From Deltaproteobacteria bacterium (GTDB taxonomy: Bacteria > Myxococcota_A > UBA796 > SXON01): 59,161 bases of DNA. Location of the stretch: assembly GCA_947445035.1 (NCBI GenBank), contig CANFCK010000026.1, forward strand, positions 1 through 59,161. The letters are read 5' to 3'. A program made the translations under genes and the position numbers. Below, one piece after another: positions 14,945 to 33,514 of the stretch. The notes under the pieces are model-generated. The model ran no database searches, had not been told where the DNA came from, and saw only the letters and a program-made list of their open reading frames with translations. Positions within the stretch are counted from its first letter, which is position 1; every line of letters starts with the position of its first letter.

Positions 14945-17302
14945 CTACCGATTCAGCCCGAAAAGCTCCCCGATCTTGGTCCAGCCGTCCTTGACCGCCG
15001 CGGCCGCGTCCGGAAGCAGCCCGCATTCGGCCACCGGTATGGTGCCGTCGGTAAACCACTCAGTCCGAGTTTCGGCGCAGTCCGGACACGCGGGCGCCCC
15101 CGTCGTAACGCAAACTTCGGCGTCGACCAGCCCCGTAGGCGGGGCCACCCCGCGCTCATCGAACCCCACCGCATCCACGAATCGCGCCCAGATGGGCAGC
15201 GCCGCCTGGCCGCCGGTGAGCCCCATCGACCGCGGCTTGTCGTGCCCGACCCAGACCACCGCCACGTACGGACCGCTCACCCCAGCGAACCATGCGTCGC
15301 CGTAGTCGTCGGTCGTGCCGGTCTTCCCCGCCGCTCCGACGCCCACGCCGTAGCCCGCAGCGCCCTTGGCCGTCCCCTCCGTGACCACGCTGTGGAGCAC
15401 ATCGTAGGCCAACCAGGTCGCTCGCTCCGAGTACCTTGTCGCCGCTTTCGAGGGCGCGTGATCGACCACCACCGCCGCGTCATCCTCGATCGCGCGGACC
15501 AGGAAAGGGGCGTGGTACGCGCCGCCGGCCGCGAAAACCGTGTAGGCGCCCGCCAACTCGGCCGGGGTCGCTGAAAACCCACCGAGCGCGGCCGAGGGCC
15601 ACGCGGTCGCCCGGCTCAGCCCGAGGCCCTGCAAGCGGCTCTTGAGCGTCTCGAGTCCGAGGCGCTCAGCCAGGAGCACCGCCGGCACGTTGCGCGAGCG
15701 GGCGATGCTCTGCCGGAGCGACAGGGGCCCAGCGAAGCTGCCGTCGTAGTTGGTCGGCGCCCAGAGCTTGCCATCGACGGTGCGCTCGATCGCGGCATCG
15801 TCGAAGAGCGTGGCGGGGGAGAGCGCAGGATCAGCCTCGAAGGCAGCCAACATCGTGAGTGCCTTGACGGTGGAGCCCACCTGCCGGGGGCTGTTGACCA
15901 CCCGGTTGAAGGCGCTCTCGGCGTAGTCGCGCCCGCCGACCATCGCCACAATCGCGCCGTCGCGCGCGCGAACCACCACCATCGCCGCCTGCACACCTTT
16001 GGCCTTGGGATGACCTTTTTCGAGATCGACCAGGCCTGCGGCCATCGCCCGCTCCGCCAACCGCTGCACCTGCGGCTGGATCGTCGTCAGCACCGAGAGC
16101 GCCTCCCGTGCGACCCGGCCTTCGTCGCCGGCCTCGGCCTCCTCCACGGCAAGATCGACCGCCCAGGGCGACGTCCGGCCACCGACCAGAGCGTGGGCCC
16201 CAAGCGGCGTAGCCTTCGCGGCCGTCGCCGCCGCCTCGGTGAGGAAACCGACGTCGGCCATCCGCGCCAGCACGACATCGCGCCGCGCACGGGCTTGGTC
16301 GGGGTGTCGTACGGGATTGTAGGGGTTGGGCGACTGGATCATGCCCGCAATCGTCGCCGACTCGGCCACGCTGACGCGGTCGATGGGCTTGGCGAAGAAG
16401 GCGTACGCCGCGGCGTCCACCCCGCAGATGGAGCTGCCACCCGCCTGGCCGAGGTAGACTTCGTTCAGATACAGAGCGAGGATTTCATCCTTGCTCCGGC
16501 GCTTTTCGAGCGCGAGGGCGATCAGCGCTTCCTTGAGCTTGCGGTCGGCCGTGCGCTCATGGGTGAGGAAGAGGTTCTTCACCAACTGCTGCGTGAGGGT
16601 GCTGCCGCCCTGCACCCAGGAGCGCTTCATCGCGTTGTGCGTCATCGCGCGGGCAATCCCCAACGGGTCAATGCCGACGTGATCGTAGAAGCGGGTGTCC
16701 TCGATCGCGAGCACCGCCTGGACCATGTGCTCGGGAATGCGCGCCAACGGAACTGGATTGCGATTCTCGTTGTCGGCGCCGCGCACGACGGCCAGCGTCG
16801 CGGGCGGGAGGTCGAGCGTGCTGTCGGGCGTGATGCTGTGAACGCGCCCGTCCGTGAAGGTGACCAGCGAGTCCCCGGAGCCTACTTTCCAGCCCACTCC
16901 CTTGGCCGGCGCGAGCACGACGTGGACCGCGTCGGCGGCCACCTGGAAATCGCCGGGCTGCGCCGCCTTGGCCACCCGGGCGTAGCCGGCCGCCGCAAGG
17001 TCGGTCGCCAGCTCTTCCGGAGTGAGCGTCTCCCCCTCCCACACCGATACGGGCGCGCTCTTCACGGTGCCAGGGACGCTGAAGACCGGGCGCTCCAGGC
17101 CCGCGTCCACGACGCCCAGCGCCCATCGCCACTGGACCGCCACCACCACCACTGCGGCGAGGATCCCGCCCGCGACGAGGCTCCGACCGATCGCCCTCAG
17201 CCAGCTCCGAAAGGTCCCGCGGGGCGCGGCATTCGCCTTCCCAGCCTTGGGTTTGCTGCCTTTGCCCTTCTTCATCACCACCGCGGAGCTCTTCTTGGCC
17301 AC
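14945..17302 (-). CDS. Bifunctional penicillin-binding protein (PBP1-type)
   Basis: This peptidoglycan synthase combines a GT51 transglycosylase and a transpeptidase. After a cytoplasmic Lys-rich leader and one membrane span (LVAGGILAAVVVVAVQW), a UB2H-like region (SVWEGETLTPEELATDLAAA) precedes GT51 motifs EDTRFYDHVGID, GGSTLTQQLVKNL and RRSKDEILALYLNEVYLGQ. The transpeptidase has SxxK (GSTVK), SxN (SRN) and KTG (GKTGTT). The C-terminus carries a Cys-rich tail (ACPDCAETRTEW). I moved the start to GTG 17302 because AAAGGA precedes it at the right distance and the upstream sequence lacks membrane-protein features. A 12-bp palindrome overlaps that ribosome binding site. It is class A, PBP1b-like. 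Confidence 0.9.
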   Translation of the reverse strand: MAKKSSAVVMKKGKGSKPKAGKANAAPRGTFRSWLRAIGRSLVAGGILAAVVVVAVQWRWALGVVDAGLERPVFSVPGTVKSAPVSVWEGETLTPEELATDLAAAGYARVAKAAQPGDFQVAADAVHVVLAPAKGVGWKVGSGDSLVTFTDGRVHSITPDSTLDLPPATLAVVRGADNENRNPVPLARIPEHMVQAVLAIEDTRFYDHVGIDPLGIARAMTHNAMKRSWVQGGSTLTQQLVKNLFLTHERTADRKLKEALIALALEKRRSKDEILALYLNEVYLGQAGGSSICGVDAAAYAFFAKPIDRVSVAESATIAGMIQSPNPYNPVRHPDQARARRDVVLARMADVGFLTEAAATAAKATPLGAHALVGGRTSPWAVDLAVEEAEAGDEGRVAREALSVLTTIQPQVQRLAERAMAAGLVDLEKGHPKAKGVQAAMVVVRARDGAIVAMVGGRDYAESAFNRVVNSPRQVGSTVKALTMLAAFEADPALSPATLFDDAAIERTVDGKLWAPTNYDGSFAGPLSLRQSIARSRNVPAVLLAERLGLETLKSRLQGLGLSRATAWPSAALGGFSATPAELAGAYTVFAAGGAYHAPFLVRAIEDDAAVVVDHAPSKAATRYSERATWLAYDVLHSVVTEGTAKGAAGYGVGVGAAGKTGTTDDYGDAWFAGVSGPYVAVVWVGHDKPRSMGLTGGQAALPIWARFVDAVGFDERGVAPPTGLVDAEVCVTTGAPACPDCAETRTEWFTDGTIPVAECGLLPDAAAAVKDGWTKIGELFGLNR

Positions 17303-17311
17303 GATCGTCCT

Positions 17312-17323
17312 TTGACGCGTCAA
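17312..17323. promoter_or_regulatory. Palindrome at the PBP gene start
   Basis: TTGACGCGTCAA is a perfect 12-bp palindrome located 10 bp upstream of the GTG start at 17302 and adjoining the Shine-Dalgarno AAAGGA. It could be a repressor site or simply occlude the start in RNA; neither is shown. Confidence 0.35.
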
Positions 17324-17446
17324 GAGTAGCACATTGTTGAGAGAGGGGGGGGGCCCGCTTCGCGGTTCCCTCCTACCGCGGCCAACCGCGAGGTGCGGGT
17401 CAGGCGCCAAGGAATACGCCGCCATCGGCACGGTTATAGGCCCCGC

Positions 17447-17989
17447 ATGCTGTTGCTCGCCGCACTCGCCGGGGCCGTGTCCAACGCCTGGGTCCCCACC
17501 TGCACCACCCGCGAGGCGCCGACGTTGTGGTTCGGCTTCGAGGGCGCGCCGCCCGCGAAAGATGCGCCGGCTCCGCCTGACTTTACCTGTCCAGGCCTGT
17601 TCCTCGGCGATGTGGTGTGCGGAAACCTCGTCGGGTTGGGCAAGGCCGCCGAAACGGGAAAGAACACGATTGGCCAGGCCCAGTACGAATTGCGGTTCCT
17701 CCCGTACGGGGAAACGTCCTCGATCATGGGCTTCTTGAACAAAGACGGCGGCGGGGTCCCGTTCAAGCCGCTCTACACGCCGCCGGTCGCCTCCATCGAC
17801 GACCCGCCCCCCGATCCGACCGAGCTCCTCCGCCAGTTCCTCATCAAACGCCAGAAAGCGTCACAACCGACCCAGGGCATCATCCTGCACGTGTGGAGCT
17901 GCCCGGGCGCGGCCTTTTTTCCGCCCACGGAGGAGATCGAACCGCACGGAATGACCGTACGGACCCACACCGCTCGTGGGCCGGCCTAG
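17447..17989 (+). CDS. Hypothetical exported protein
   Basis: The 180-residue product begins with a signal peptide (MLLLAALAGAVSNAWV) directly after the ATG at 17447. Four or five Cys residues (PTCTTREAP, DFTCPGLFLGDVVCGNLVG, HVWSCPG) suggest disulphides in the periplasm or outside. No family is recognised. It overlaps the convergent gene at 17986 by 4 bp at the 3' ends. The upstream sequence lacks a clear promoter. Confidence 0.6.
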   Translation: MLLLAALAGAVSNAWVPTCTTREAPTLWFGFEGAPPAKDAPAPPDFTCPGLFLGDVVCGNLVGLGKAAETGKNTIGQAQYELRFLPYGETSSIMGFLNKDGGGVPFKPLYTPPVASIDDPPPDPTELLRQFLIKRQKASQPTQGIILHVWSCPGAAFFPPTEEIEPHGMTVRTHTARGPA

Positions 17990-19458
17990 GCCAAAACCCG
18001 CCACGGCGCCGGGAACCACACCCACCGGTCGTCCACCCACACCAGGCCGTCGTAGTCGGCACTTCGTCCGCCGGCGACCGGCTCGTAGGCCCAGGCAATC
18101 CAGGCGCGCTCGGGTCGGAGCCGCTCAGCAACCCTGGCCCACGTCGGCGGAAAGGCCTTGGCCATCGGCGCGTCGGGGAGCAACATTCCGCCGGTCGCGA
18201 CGATGATCCGGAGAGTCACCTGAGCGGACGGCGCGCGCACCCGGGGCGGATCGGCCACCCACAACGCCGCATAGCGCGCGTCGATGCTCGCCAGCTCAGC
18301 CTCGGTTCCCACAAAGGCCTTGGCGGCGTCACCAGGGCGAGGGGCAATCGACCCGATCGCCTCGCCCGACCGCGCCGGATCGACGAGCGCTTCGAGGAGC
18401 GGGCGGACCCCCGCGCCGATCTCGGCCAGCGAGGCCTCCAGCTTCGACGCCGAAACCGCAAGCGGCGGCTCGCCCATCGCACCCGGCAGGTGCGGCGCCG
18501 TGGCGTCGAGCAGCCCCATCATCTCGTAGCCATCGAGGCCCTCGATCAGCCGGAAGCCGAGGACGCGTTCCTCCTCGTCGAGCCGCGCGGCGAGCAGCGC
18601 GCCGCGGAACCGGGGGTCGCGGCTTTCCAGCTCCAGGAAGCGCACCCGGTCGCCCCCGCCACGAAGCTCCAGAATCGCTCGCGACTGGCCCTCGCCCAAG
18701 CCTTCCACCAAGAGCTGGGCCAGCGGGTCCAAGGCCTGCCCACACGCTCGAAGCCGCGCCTTCTGCACTTCCAAGAAGGTGAATCCATGCTCGACGACCG
18801 CGGCGAGCGCGCCCCGTCCCGCCAGGGGCTCGATCGCGACGACTTCCCGCGCCACGCTCACCGTCAGCCACGCCAGCGTGTGCGTGGGGTGCCGGGCCAG
18901 GAAGCGACCGTCTTCCGCCCGCGTGACCACGCTCAGTTCCTCGGGAATCTCCTCGATCGAGACGGGGAGCGGTCGCGACAGCCAGCCGGCGAGCGCCGGA
19001 GGGGGGAGGAAACCGTGCGGCGGCAACGGCACGTTGGCGAGCGCGCGGGCTTCGGGGAGCGTCGGCAGCGCCGCGATCCAGGTGCTGCGCCGTTCGTTGG
19101 CACGCTGCAGCGCGCTGGCGAGCACGTCGTCCTGACCCCACCGCAGCGCCTCGCCCAGGGCGTAGGCGGCCAAAAGCAGGTCAGCCACGCAGCGACGCGC
19201 CTCGCCGCGTACAAAACCAAGCGGCGTGGCCGGCACCGAGCTCAGCCGCTCCGCCCCGATCTGCGCGAACCCATCCCGGTCGACAAGTCGCGACATATCA
19301 TCGCTCGCAACCTCTACGAACACGAGCTGACGGGCCTCGTCACGCCACATGCATTCCCAAACATGGGCCAGCGGCCGGGGAGAGCGGCGCCCAATCACCG
19401 CGTGGCCCGTGAGCTGGCAGTACACGGCGGCCTCGGCTTCGGAGCGGACGACGATCAC
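17986..19458 (-). CDS. Unknown protein of about 490 residues, coupled to a membrane protein
   Basis: No family is recognised. The product is Ala/Leu/Glu/Arg-rich and mostly helical, with no signal peptide or membrane span, and begins MIVVRSEAEAAVYCQLTGHA. I chose the GTG at 19458 because it overlaps the stop of the upstream gene (GTGA, 19455-19458), the usual sign of translational coupling; ORF starts further upstream would invade that gene. The middle region repeats segments such as RARALANVPLPPHGFLPPPALAGWL. It probably works with the membrane protein encoded just before it. Expressed as an operon of at least two genes. Confidence 0.65.
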   Translation of the reverse strand: MIVVRSEAEAAVYCQLTGHAVIGRRSPRPLAHVWECMWRDEARQLVFVEVASDDMSRLVDRDGFAQIGAERLSSVPATPLGFVRGEARRCVADLLLAAYALGEALRWGQDDVLASALQRANERRSTWIAALPTLPEARALANVPLPPHGFLPPPALAGWLSRPLPVSIEEIPEELSVVTRAEDGRFLARHPTHTLAWLTVSVAREVVAIEPLAGRGALAAVVEHGFTFLEVQKARLRACGQALDPLAQLLVEGLGEGQSRAILELRGGGDRVRFLELESRDPRFRGALLAARLDEEERVLGFRLIEGLDGYEMMGLLDATAPHLPGAMGEPPLAVSASKLEASLAEIGAGVRPLLEALVDPARSGEAIGSIAPRPGDAAKAFVGTEAELASIDARYAALWVADPPRVRAPSAQVTLRIIVATGGMLLPDAPMAKAFPPTWARVAERLRPERAWIAWAYEPVAGGRSADYDGLVWVDDRWVWFPAPWRVLA

Positions 19459-20120
19459 GGGGCGCCTTGTAACGACCCGAGGGCCGCCCTCCACCGCGCC
19501 GCCTCGGCCTCCGCCTCGGTCACGTCACGGTAGCGTGCCTCCAACGCCGCGAGCCCAGGGGCGTCGACGTCAAGCTTCACAACGTAGGACGGCGCGCCTC
19601 GGTAGCTGTCACGCTTCACGATCACTCCCCGCACTTCGCCGACCGGCAACGAATCGCGGCGCACCCACAACCACCCCTTGCGTGCGGTCACCGACCCGGC
19701 GCGGACGTAGCCCTGGCCGTCGGCCTCCCGCAGGGCGCACAGCCCCGCGCAGAAAACCGCGCACAGCAGGGCGGGCGCCGAAGCCGCCCCCCCCCGAAAC
19801 ATCGGGTACAGGCCACCGGCGGCGACCGGCACGACCACGAGGAAGGGCGCTGAAAGCAGTACGTCGAAAACCCCCGGGCTCATCGAGGGGGTGAGGATGA
19901 CACCCTGGCGTTCGACACCGGATAGCCACCAGGCCTGCACGCCGAGCGCGACCGCCCAGATCGCCAGGGCGGCCGCCCCCAGGGTCATGCCAACCGCAGA
20001 CGTCGTGTCCAGGGTCCGGCTTGGGCGCCCGATGGGCACGAGTACCGCGAAGACCACGAGGCCGAGGACCAACAGGGCGCAGAAGAGCGGCGCGAGGGCG
20101 GGGCCGAGGCGGGAGAACAC
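19455..20120 (-). CDS. Small integral membrane protein, unknown
   Basis: The 221-residue product has four to five hydrophobic segments (LFCALLVLGLVVFAVLV, VGMTLGAAALAIWAVALG, FLVVVPVAAGGL, ALLCAVFCAGLCAL), then a soluble C-terminal part that is beta-like (GVIVKRDSYRGAPSYVVKLDVD). No family is recognised. The GTG at 20120 or a TTG at 20126 can start it. It is divergent from the TIGR02996-type gene with a 21-bp gap and coupled to the downstream 490-residue protein. Confidence 0.68.
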   Translation of the reverse strand: MFSRLGPALAPLFCALLVLGLVVFAVLVPIGRPSRTLDTTSAVGMTLGAAALAIWAVALGVQAWWLSGVERQGVILTPSMSPGVFDVLLSAPFLVVVPVAAGGLYPMFRGGAASAPALLCAVFCAGLCALREADGQGYVRAGSVTARKGWLWVRRDSLPVGEVRGVIVKRDSYRGAPSYVVKLDVDAPGLAALEARYRDVTEAEAEAARWRAALGSLQGAP

Positions 20121-20141
20121 CGGCAAAGCTATACCGGGCCC

Positions 20142-20936
20142 ATGGATCTAGCCTCCGCTTACGCCGCGGTGATCGCGCGCCCCCGTGACGACGCGCCCCG
20201 CAGCCGCTTCGCCGATCTGATCGCCGCTTCGGAGCCCGAGACCGCGTCCTTCATCCGGGCGCAGCTGGATGTCGCGAGTCGAAGGCGACAGAAGCCCCGT
20301 CCGGATCGCGCGGTTGAACGTAGCGCCCGATCCTGCGGACTCCCCTCCCCTGCCCACGATCAGCGCGGGCTGGCCCGCGTTGCCGCCCTGCTGGACGGGA
20401 CGGTTCCCGCCTGGGCGCAAGGCCTGAAGTACGGGCGCGGCTTTGTCGAGACCGCCACCGTCGACGGCCGCTGGTTCGAGCAGCACGGAAGTGATCTGAT
20501 GGCGCTGGCCCCGATCATCGACGTGACCGTGCACAATCCACCTGCCGATGCGGAGGCCCTCTTCGACTCGCCGGCGTGGGCGCAGGTGCGCTCACTGCGA
20601 TTCTCCGGGACGCCGGTCACCATGGGGACGCTCCGGGCGCTTGTGGCCTCCCCGTACCTGGGCAAGCTCACGGTATTGGCCATCGACCAGGCCAGGCTTC
20701 CAGAAGCGAGCCTTCACCTGCTCGCCGGAGCTTCGGGCCTGGGCGGGCTCGCCTATGTCCGCGCCGACGGAAACCAGTTCCCCGACGTCAACCCCAGCCA
20801 GGATGAGCAAGACGGCGTGGTCTACGGCGAGGTCCCGAGCGCCTTCGCGGCGACGCTGGCTGCGAAGGTCGGCCCCCTGCGCTGGTTGAAGGGGTTTCCG
20901 GCGGAGCTGGACTGGAGTGCGGAGATGTTTGGGTAG
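20142..20936 (+). CDS. TIGR02996-type repeat-companion protein
   Basis: The N-terminus (AYAAVIARPRDDAPRSRFADLI) matches the TIGR02996 repeat-companion domain, which is frequent in Myxococcota and Planctomycetes paralog families. The 264-residue product continues as a leucine-rich-repeat-like array without a signal peptide: VRSLRFSGTPVTMGTLRALV, LTVLAIDQARLPEASLHLL. Residues 45-80 (RRRQKPRPDRAVERSARSCG) look atypical and may mark a local insertion, but no frameshift is evident. The role of the family is unknown; proposed roles are protein-protein interaction or gene-family expansion. Confidence 0.72.
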   Translation: MDLASAYAAVIARPRDDAPRSRFADLIAASEPETASFIRAQLDVASRRRQKPRPDRAVERSARSCGLPSPAHDQRGLARVAALLDGTVPAWAQGLKYGRGFVETATVDGRWFEQHGSDLMALAPIIDVTVHNPPADAEALFDSPAWAQVRSLRFSGTPVTMGTLRALVASPYLGKLTVLAIDQARLPEASLHLLAGASGLGGLAYVRADGNQFPDVNPSQDEQDGVVYGEVPSAFAATLAAKVGPLRWLKGFPAELDWSAEMFG

Positions 20937-20988
20937 TCACAGACGGGTGAGCATGGCGCCCCAATAAGCGCCGGACCCTGGAAGCCGC

Positions 20989-21173
20989 CTACCGCTTGGG
21001 CGGCAGCTTCCCCTCCGCCGCAAGCTCCTTCAGCGCCTGCGCCACGCGGGCGTCTTCCTCGGCCTCCATCCGGGCGTCCTCCTCGGTCGTGTTGGACTGC
21101 ATGTGGCGAAGCAGCAGGTCCAACGTCTCGTCGGCCACGCGCTTGATATCGGTCTTCGGCGCTTCTTTCTTGG

Positions 21174-21177
<4 letters not shown>
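20989..21177 (-). CDS. Small acidic protein coupled to the giant DUF4157 gene
   Basis: The 62-residue product is highly charged and helical (LDLLLRHMQSNTTEEDARME and AEEDARVAQALKELAAEGKL). It lacks a signal peptide or membrane segment. Its ATG (21175-21177) overlaps the TGA of the upstream giant gene by 4 bp (ATGA), so it is translated from the same message. Because the giant protein ends in a P-loop toxin-like domain, this gene is placed where an immunity or antidote gene would be. Its short length and charge would also fit a secretion chaperone. No homology is recognised. Confidence 0.62.
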
Positions 21178-30530
<9,353 letters not shown>

Positions 30531-30680
30531 GGACACACCGGGGACAGTACGTCAGGTCGTAGCCTGCGGGGCGGGGAGTGGGGCGGAATGGTCGGGAATT
30601 TTGTTTGCACCGGCCTTGCACATCGCCGCCCGCCCCCCTGCAACCTCGACCCGTAGGTTGTCAGCACACTCGGATCGTCC

Positions 30681-31961
30681 GTGCATCCCCTCCTCCGCAT
30701 CGTCGGCATCTTCTTCGTCTTCCTATTCACCCTCGTCGGCTGGCTGACCCTCGCAGGCGTGACCGATGCTCGAAGTCGCGACTCACAGTCCACCCTACGT
30801 GACGACGTCGGCTCGTTGTGGGGCAACGCGCAGACCCAGGCCGCGCCTGGCTTTCAGCTGCAATGGCCTGTGGAGGTGACCACCAAGAAGGACGTCACCG
30901 ACGCGCTGGGCAACGTCGTGAGCACGCGTGCGGAGACCCACTGGGAAACGCGCACCCAGAACGTCGATCCCGCCTCGTCGACCATCGGCGTGGACCTGCA
31001 CCTGGACGAGCGCCGCCGCGGCCTTTTGTGGTTCCCGCTGTACGACGTCGCCTTCGACGGCACCTGGACGTACGAACACCGCGAGGGGGTCCCGCGGACC
31101 CTTGAGCTGAGCTTCGCCTACCCGGACCGAAACGCCGACTACGACGATCTGCACTTCGTCGTCGACGGCAAGGACCTGGCCCGCGATCTACGCGCCACCG
31201 ACGGGCACACCACATCGCGGATGACGGTCGACCCCGGCCAGATCGTGACTCTCCGTGTGGCCTACACCTCCCGTGGGGCTGACCGTTGGACCTACCAACC
31301 GAGCGAGGGCGTCGGCCAGCTTGAAGCCTTCGCGCTGACGATGAACACCGACTTTGACAATGTGGACTTCACCGTGCCCGGCCGCTCTCCCACCGCCAAG
31401 GAGCAGGCGACCAGCGGCCCGGGTTGGACCCTCCACTGGGACTACGCACGCGTCGTGAGCGGCGTCGGCATCGGGATGATCATGCCCACCCACATCCAGC
31501 CCGGCGAGCTCGCCACTGACTTGAGCGTGTCCGCACCACTGTCCTTGGGGCTCTTCTTCCTGTGGATCTACGTGCTGGGCTTGTTGAAGGATCGGCAGGT
31601 CCACCCGATCAACTACTTGTTTATTTCCGGTGGCTTCTTCTCCTTCAACCTGCTGTTTGCCTACACCGCCGATCGCCTGCCCCTCGAGTGGGCCTTCGCG
31701 CTCTCCGCCGGCGTGAGCGTTAGTTTGGTGACCAGTTACCTGCGGCTGGTGGTCGGCTCGCGCTTTGCCTTGGTCGAAGCTGGGATCGCTCAGCTCCTCT
31801 ACCAGGTTGGATTCGCTGCCGCTCATTTCGCGGACGGCCTCACCGGGCTGACCATCACCGTGCTCGGCATCGTGACCCTGTTTGCGCTGATGCAGCTCAC
31901 CGGCCGGATTGAATGGTCCACGGTCCTGGGAAAGAAGAGGGTTGAGCCTGTGAAACCCTGA
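30681..31961 (+). CDS. creD: CreD-like inner-membrane protein
   Basis: The 426-residue product has one N-terminal membrane segment (IVGIFFVFLFTLVGWLTLAG), a ~250-residue periplasmic beta-rich domain, and a C-terminal cluster of five to six membrane segments (LGLFFLWIYVLGLL, LFISGGFFSFNLLFAY, and more). That is the layout and approximate length of CreD/Cet, a stress-response membrane protein controlled in enterics by CreBC. The GTG start at 30681 begins immediately with the first TM segment. No creBC-like two-component genes are adjacent. The gene is divergent from the giant DUF4157 gene, sharing a 150-bp region. Confidence 0.8.
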   Translation: MHPLLRIVGIFFVFLFTLVGWLTLAGVTDARSRDSQSTLRDDVGSLWGNAQTQAAPGFQLQWPVEVTTKKDVTDALGNVVSTRAETHWETRTQNVDPASSTIGVDLHLDERRRGLLWFPLYDVAFDGTWTYEHREGVPRTLELSFAYPDRNADYDDLHFVVDGKDLARDLRATDGHTTSRMTVDPGQIVTLRVAYTSRGADRWTYQPSEGVGQLEAFALTMNTDFDNVDFTVPGRSPTAKEQATSGPGWTLHWDYARVVSGVGIGMIMPTHIQPGELATDLSVSAPLSLGLFFLWIYVLGLLKDRQVHPINYLFISGGFFSFNLLFAYTADRLPLEWAFALSAGVSVSLVTSYLRLVVGSRFALVEAGIAQLLYQVGFAAAHFADGLTGLTITVLGIVTLFALMQLTGRIEWSTVLGKKRVEPVKP

Positions 31962-32224
31962 ATCCGTGGTACGACTTGCGGCATGCACCCAACCCTGGCG
32001 CTGGTCCTTCGTGGCGCGCACGTCGGCGCCCGGGGAAGACACCGACACCGGACTGGGCGGGGACACCGCCGACACCTCGACTTCGAAGCCGAGGACGACA
32101 AACACCTGGTGAACGGCACCCGAAGGGGGCCCGGCTCGTACGTGTTGCCGCGAACATATTGCATTTCGACGCCGACCGGATCGCCCCGTTCGCGGCCTGG
32201 CTCCGTGCTGCCTTCACGCTCCAG
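31962..32224. other. Intergenic stretch without a supported gene
   Basis: Neither strand shows the third-position GC bias seen in the neighbouring genes. Overlapping weak ORFs in several frames are antisense or out-of-frame shadows. No tRNA or clear hairpin with T-run is seen. It separates the convergent creD-like and arylsulfotransferase genes. Confidence 0.4.
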
Positions 32225-33514
32225 TCAAAACCCCACCATCCCCGGCAGCTCGGTCACCACTTCGTTGTACCCAAACGCCAGGCCCAGCTCGGCCGAGATC
32301 GTCGCGCGGATCACACCATCCGACCCAAAATCGTCGATGAGCCCCGCGGTGGCCCACGTGACCAGCGTGCTGCCATCCTCCGCGCGATGGACATCACCGA
32401 GCGCGTAGGAGAATACGGGCGGATCGTGCTGGAGCACGCTCACGACGGTTGCCGTCCCCGCGTCGCGATCGAGGGCCAGCTCCACCACCCGGGAATTGCT
32501 CTCGGCAGTGCCGTTGTCAAAGACCACCAGATTGCCGTCCGCGAGTACCTCGAACCGATGCTGTTCGTAGGTCTCCGCCGCCGGGCCCTCGGGCAACAGC
32601 GTGGCGTGCGGGCCCCCCACCTGGTCTAGCACCGCTCCCGTCGTCAGGTCAACGTGCAGGATGGCGTCGAAGTTCCGCAAGCCGAACCACGCCGAGGCCT
32701 CATCTGGCTCCACGAAAAGCGCGTTGGCGTGGGTCCAATCCGCCTCGCCGGTGACCTCGCCATCGGTGTGGGGGTCGAACTCGTCCCAGGTGCTGAAAAT
32801 CGCTGCGGCCGGTCCGTCGAGCGCGCCGACCTTGATCGCGTTTCCACACACCCGACCGAGCGTGTCGTCTACGCGACAATCGAAGCTGCCCCAGGAAAAA
32901 CGCCCGTCGCCCAGCTCGGTGTAGTCGTGGTTGAGCCCGTTGACGCTCACGGTTTCGAGGACCTCGCCCATCCACGACACCCCGGTGACGGTCGCGGGCT
33001 GGTCGCCCATCGAGGCCATCCACACGCCCAAGCCGTCGCGGCGAATACGGGAGCGGCCGCCGCCCACGCGCACGTCCACGAGCGAGGTGAACCAGACCAC
33101 CCGCCCCATCGCGTCCATGAGCACCACGCCGGGGGCATCATCGAGGATCGGAACCAGCATCCAGCCGGTCCAACCAGGCGTTCCCGTGAGCGACCAGCTC
33201 GGGAAGTCCACCGGCAACGGCGGCGTGGTGAAGCTCACGGACTCCACCACCTCCGAGGCCTCCACCACCAGCGACGCGGACCATTCGCTGTCGACGTGCA
33301 TGCCGATGAGCGCGGCGGACTGGGGGTCGAGACCCGCGTCATGCCAATCCGTCGCCAAGAACGGCCCGTCAGGACCGGTCAGCTCCACGCGCGTCCGTAA
33401 ATCTGGATCCGGCGTCCAAGTGGCGGTCGCGGTCGGACGCTCCCCCTCAGCCGGCGCGATCACCAGATCGCCGGCCGTCGGCGTTTCGCACGCGACCAAG
33501 AAGGCAAGGATCAT
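32225..33514 (-). CDS. Arylsulfotransferase-family lipoprotein
   Basis: The N-terminus MILAFLVACETPT is a lipoprotein signal with lipobox LVAC, so it is probably membrane-tethered on the periplasmic side. The body is a beta-propeller of the arylsulfotransferase (ASST) family. Characteristic His-containing motifs are visible: GLNHDYTELGDGRFSW, WTHANALFVEPDE and EQHRFEVLADGNLVVFDNG. In known ASST enzymes these hold the catalytic and substrate-binding histidines that transfer a sulfate between phenols. The gene is last in a six-gene unit starting with exbB and overlaps the preceding lipoprotein gene by 4 bp (ATGA). Whether this member still sulfates or only binds phenols is not shown. Confidence 0.82.
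   Translation of the reverse strand: MILAFLVACETPTAGDLVIAPAEGERPTATATWTPDPDLRTRVELTGPDGPFLATDWHDAGLDPQSAALIGMHVDSEWSASLVVEASEVVESVSFTTPPLPVDFPSWSLTGTPGWTGWMLVPILDDAPGVVLMDAMGRVVWFTSLVDVRVGGGRSRIRRDGLGVWMASMGDQPATVTGVSWMGEVLETVSVNGLNHDYTELGDGRFSWGSFDCRVDDTLGRVCGNAIKVGALDGPAAAIFSTWDEFDPHTDGEVTGEADWTHANALFVEPDEASAWFGLRNFDAILHVDLTTGAVLDQVGGPHATLLPEGPAAETYEQHRFEVLADGNLVVFDNGTAESNSRVVELALDRDAGTATVVSVLQHDPPVFSYALGDVHRAEDGSTLVTWATAGLIDDFGSDGVIRATISAELGLAFGYNEVVTELPGMVGF

Noticed and set aside
31976..32629. 217-codon plus-strand ORF after creD
   Set aside because: Largely antisense to the arylsulfotransferase gene; its first part lacks coding bias.
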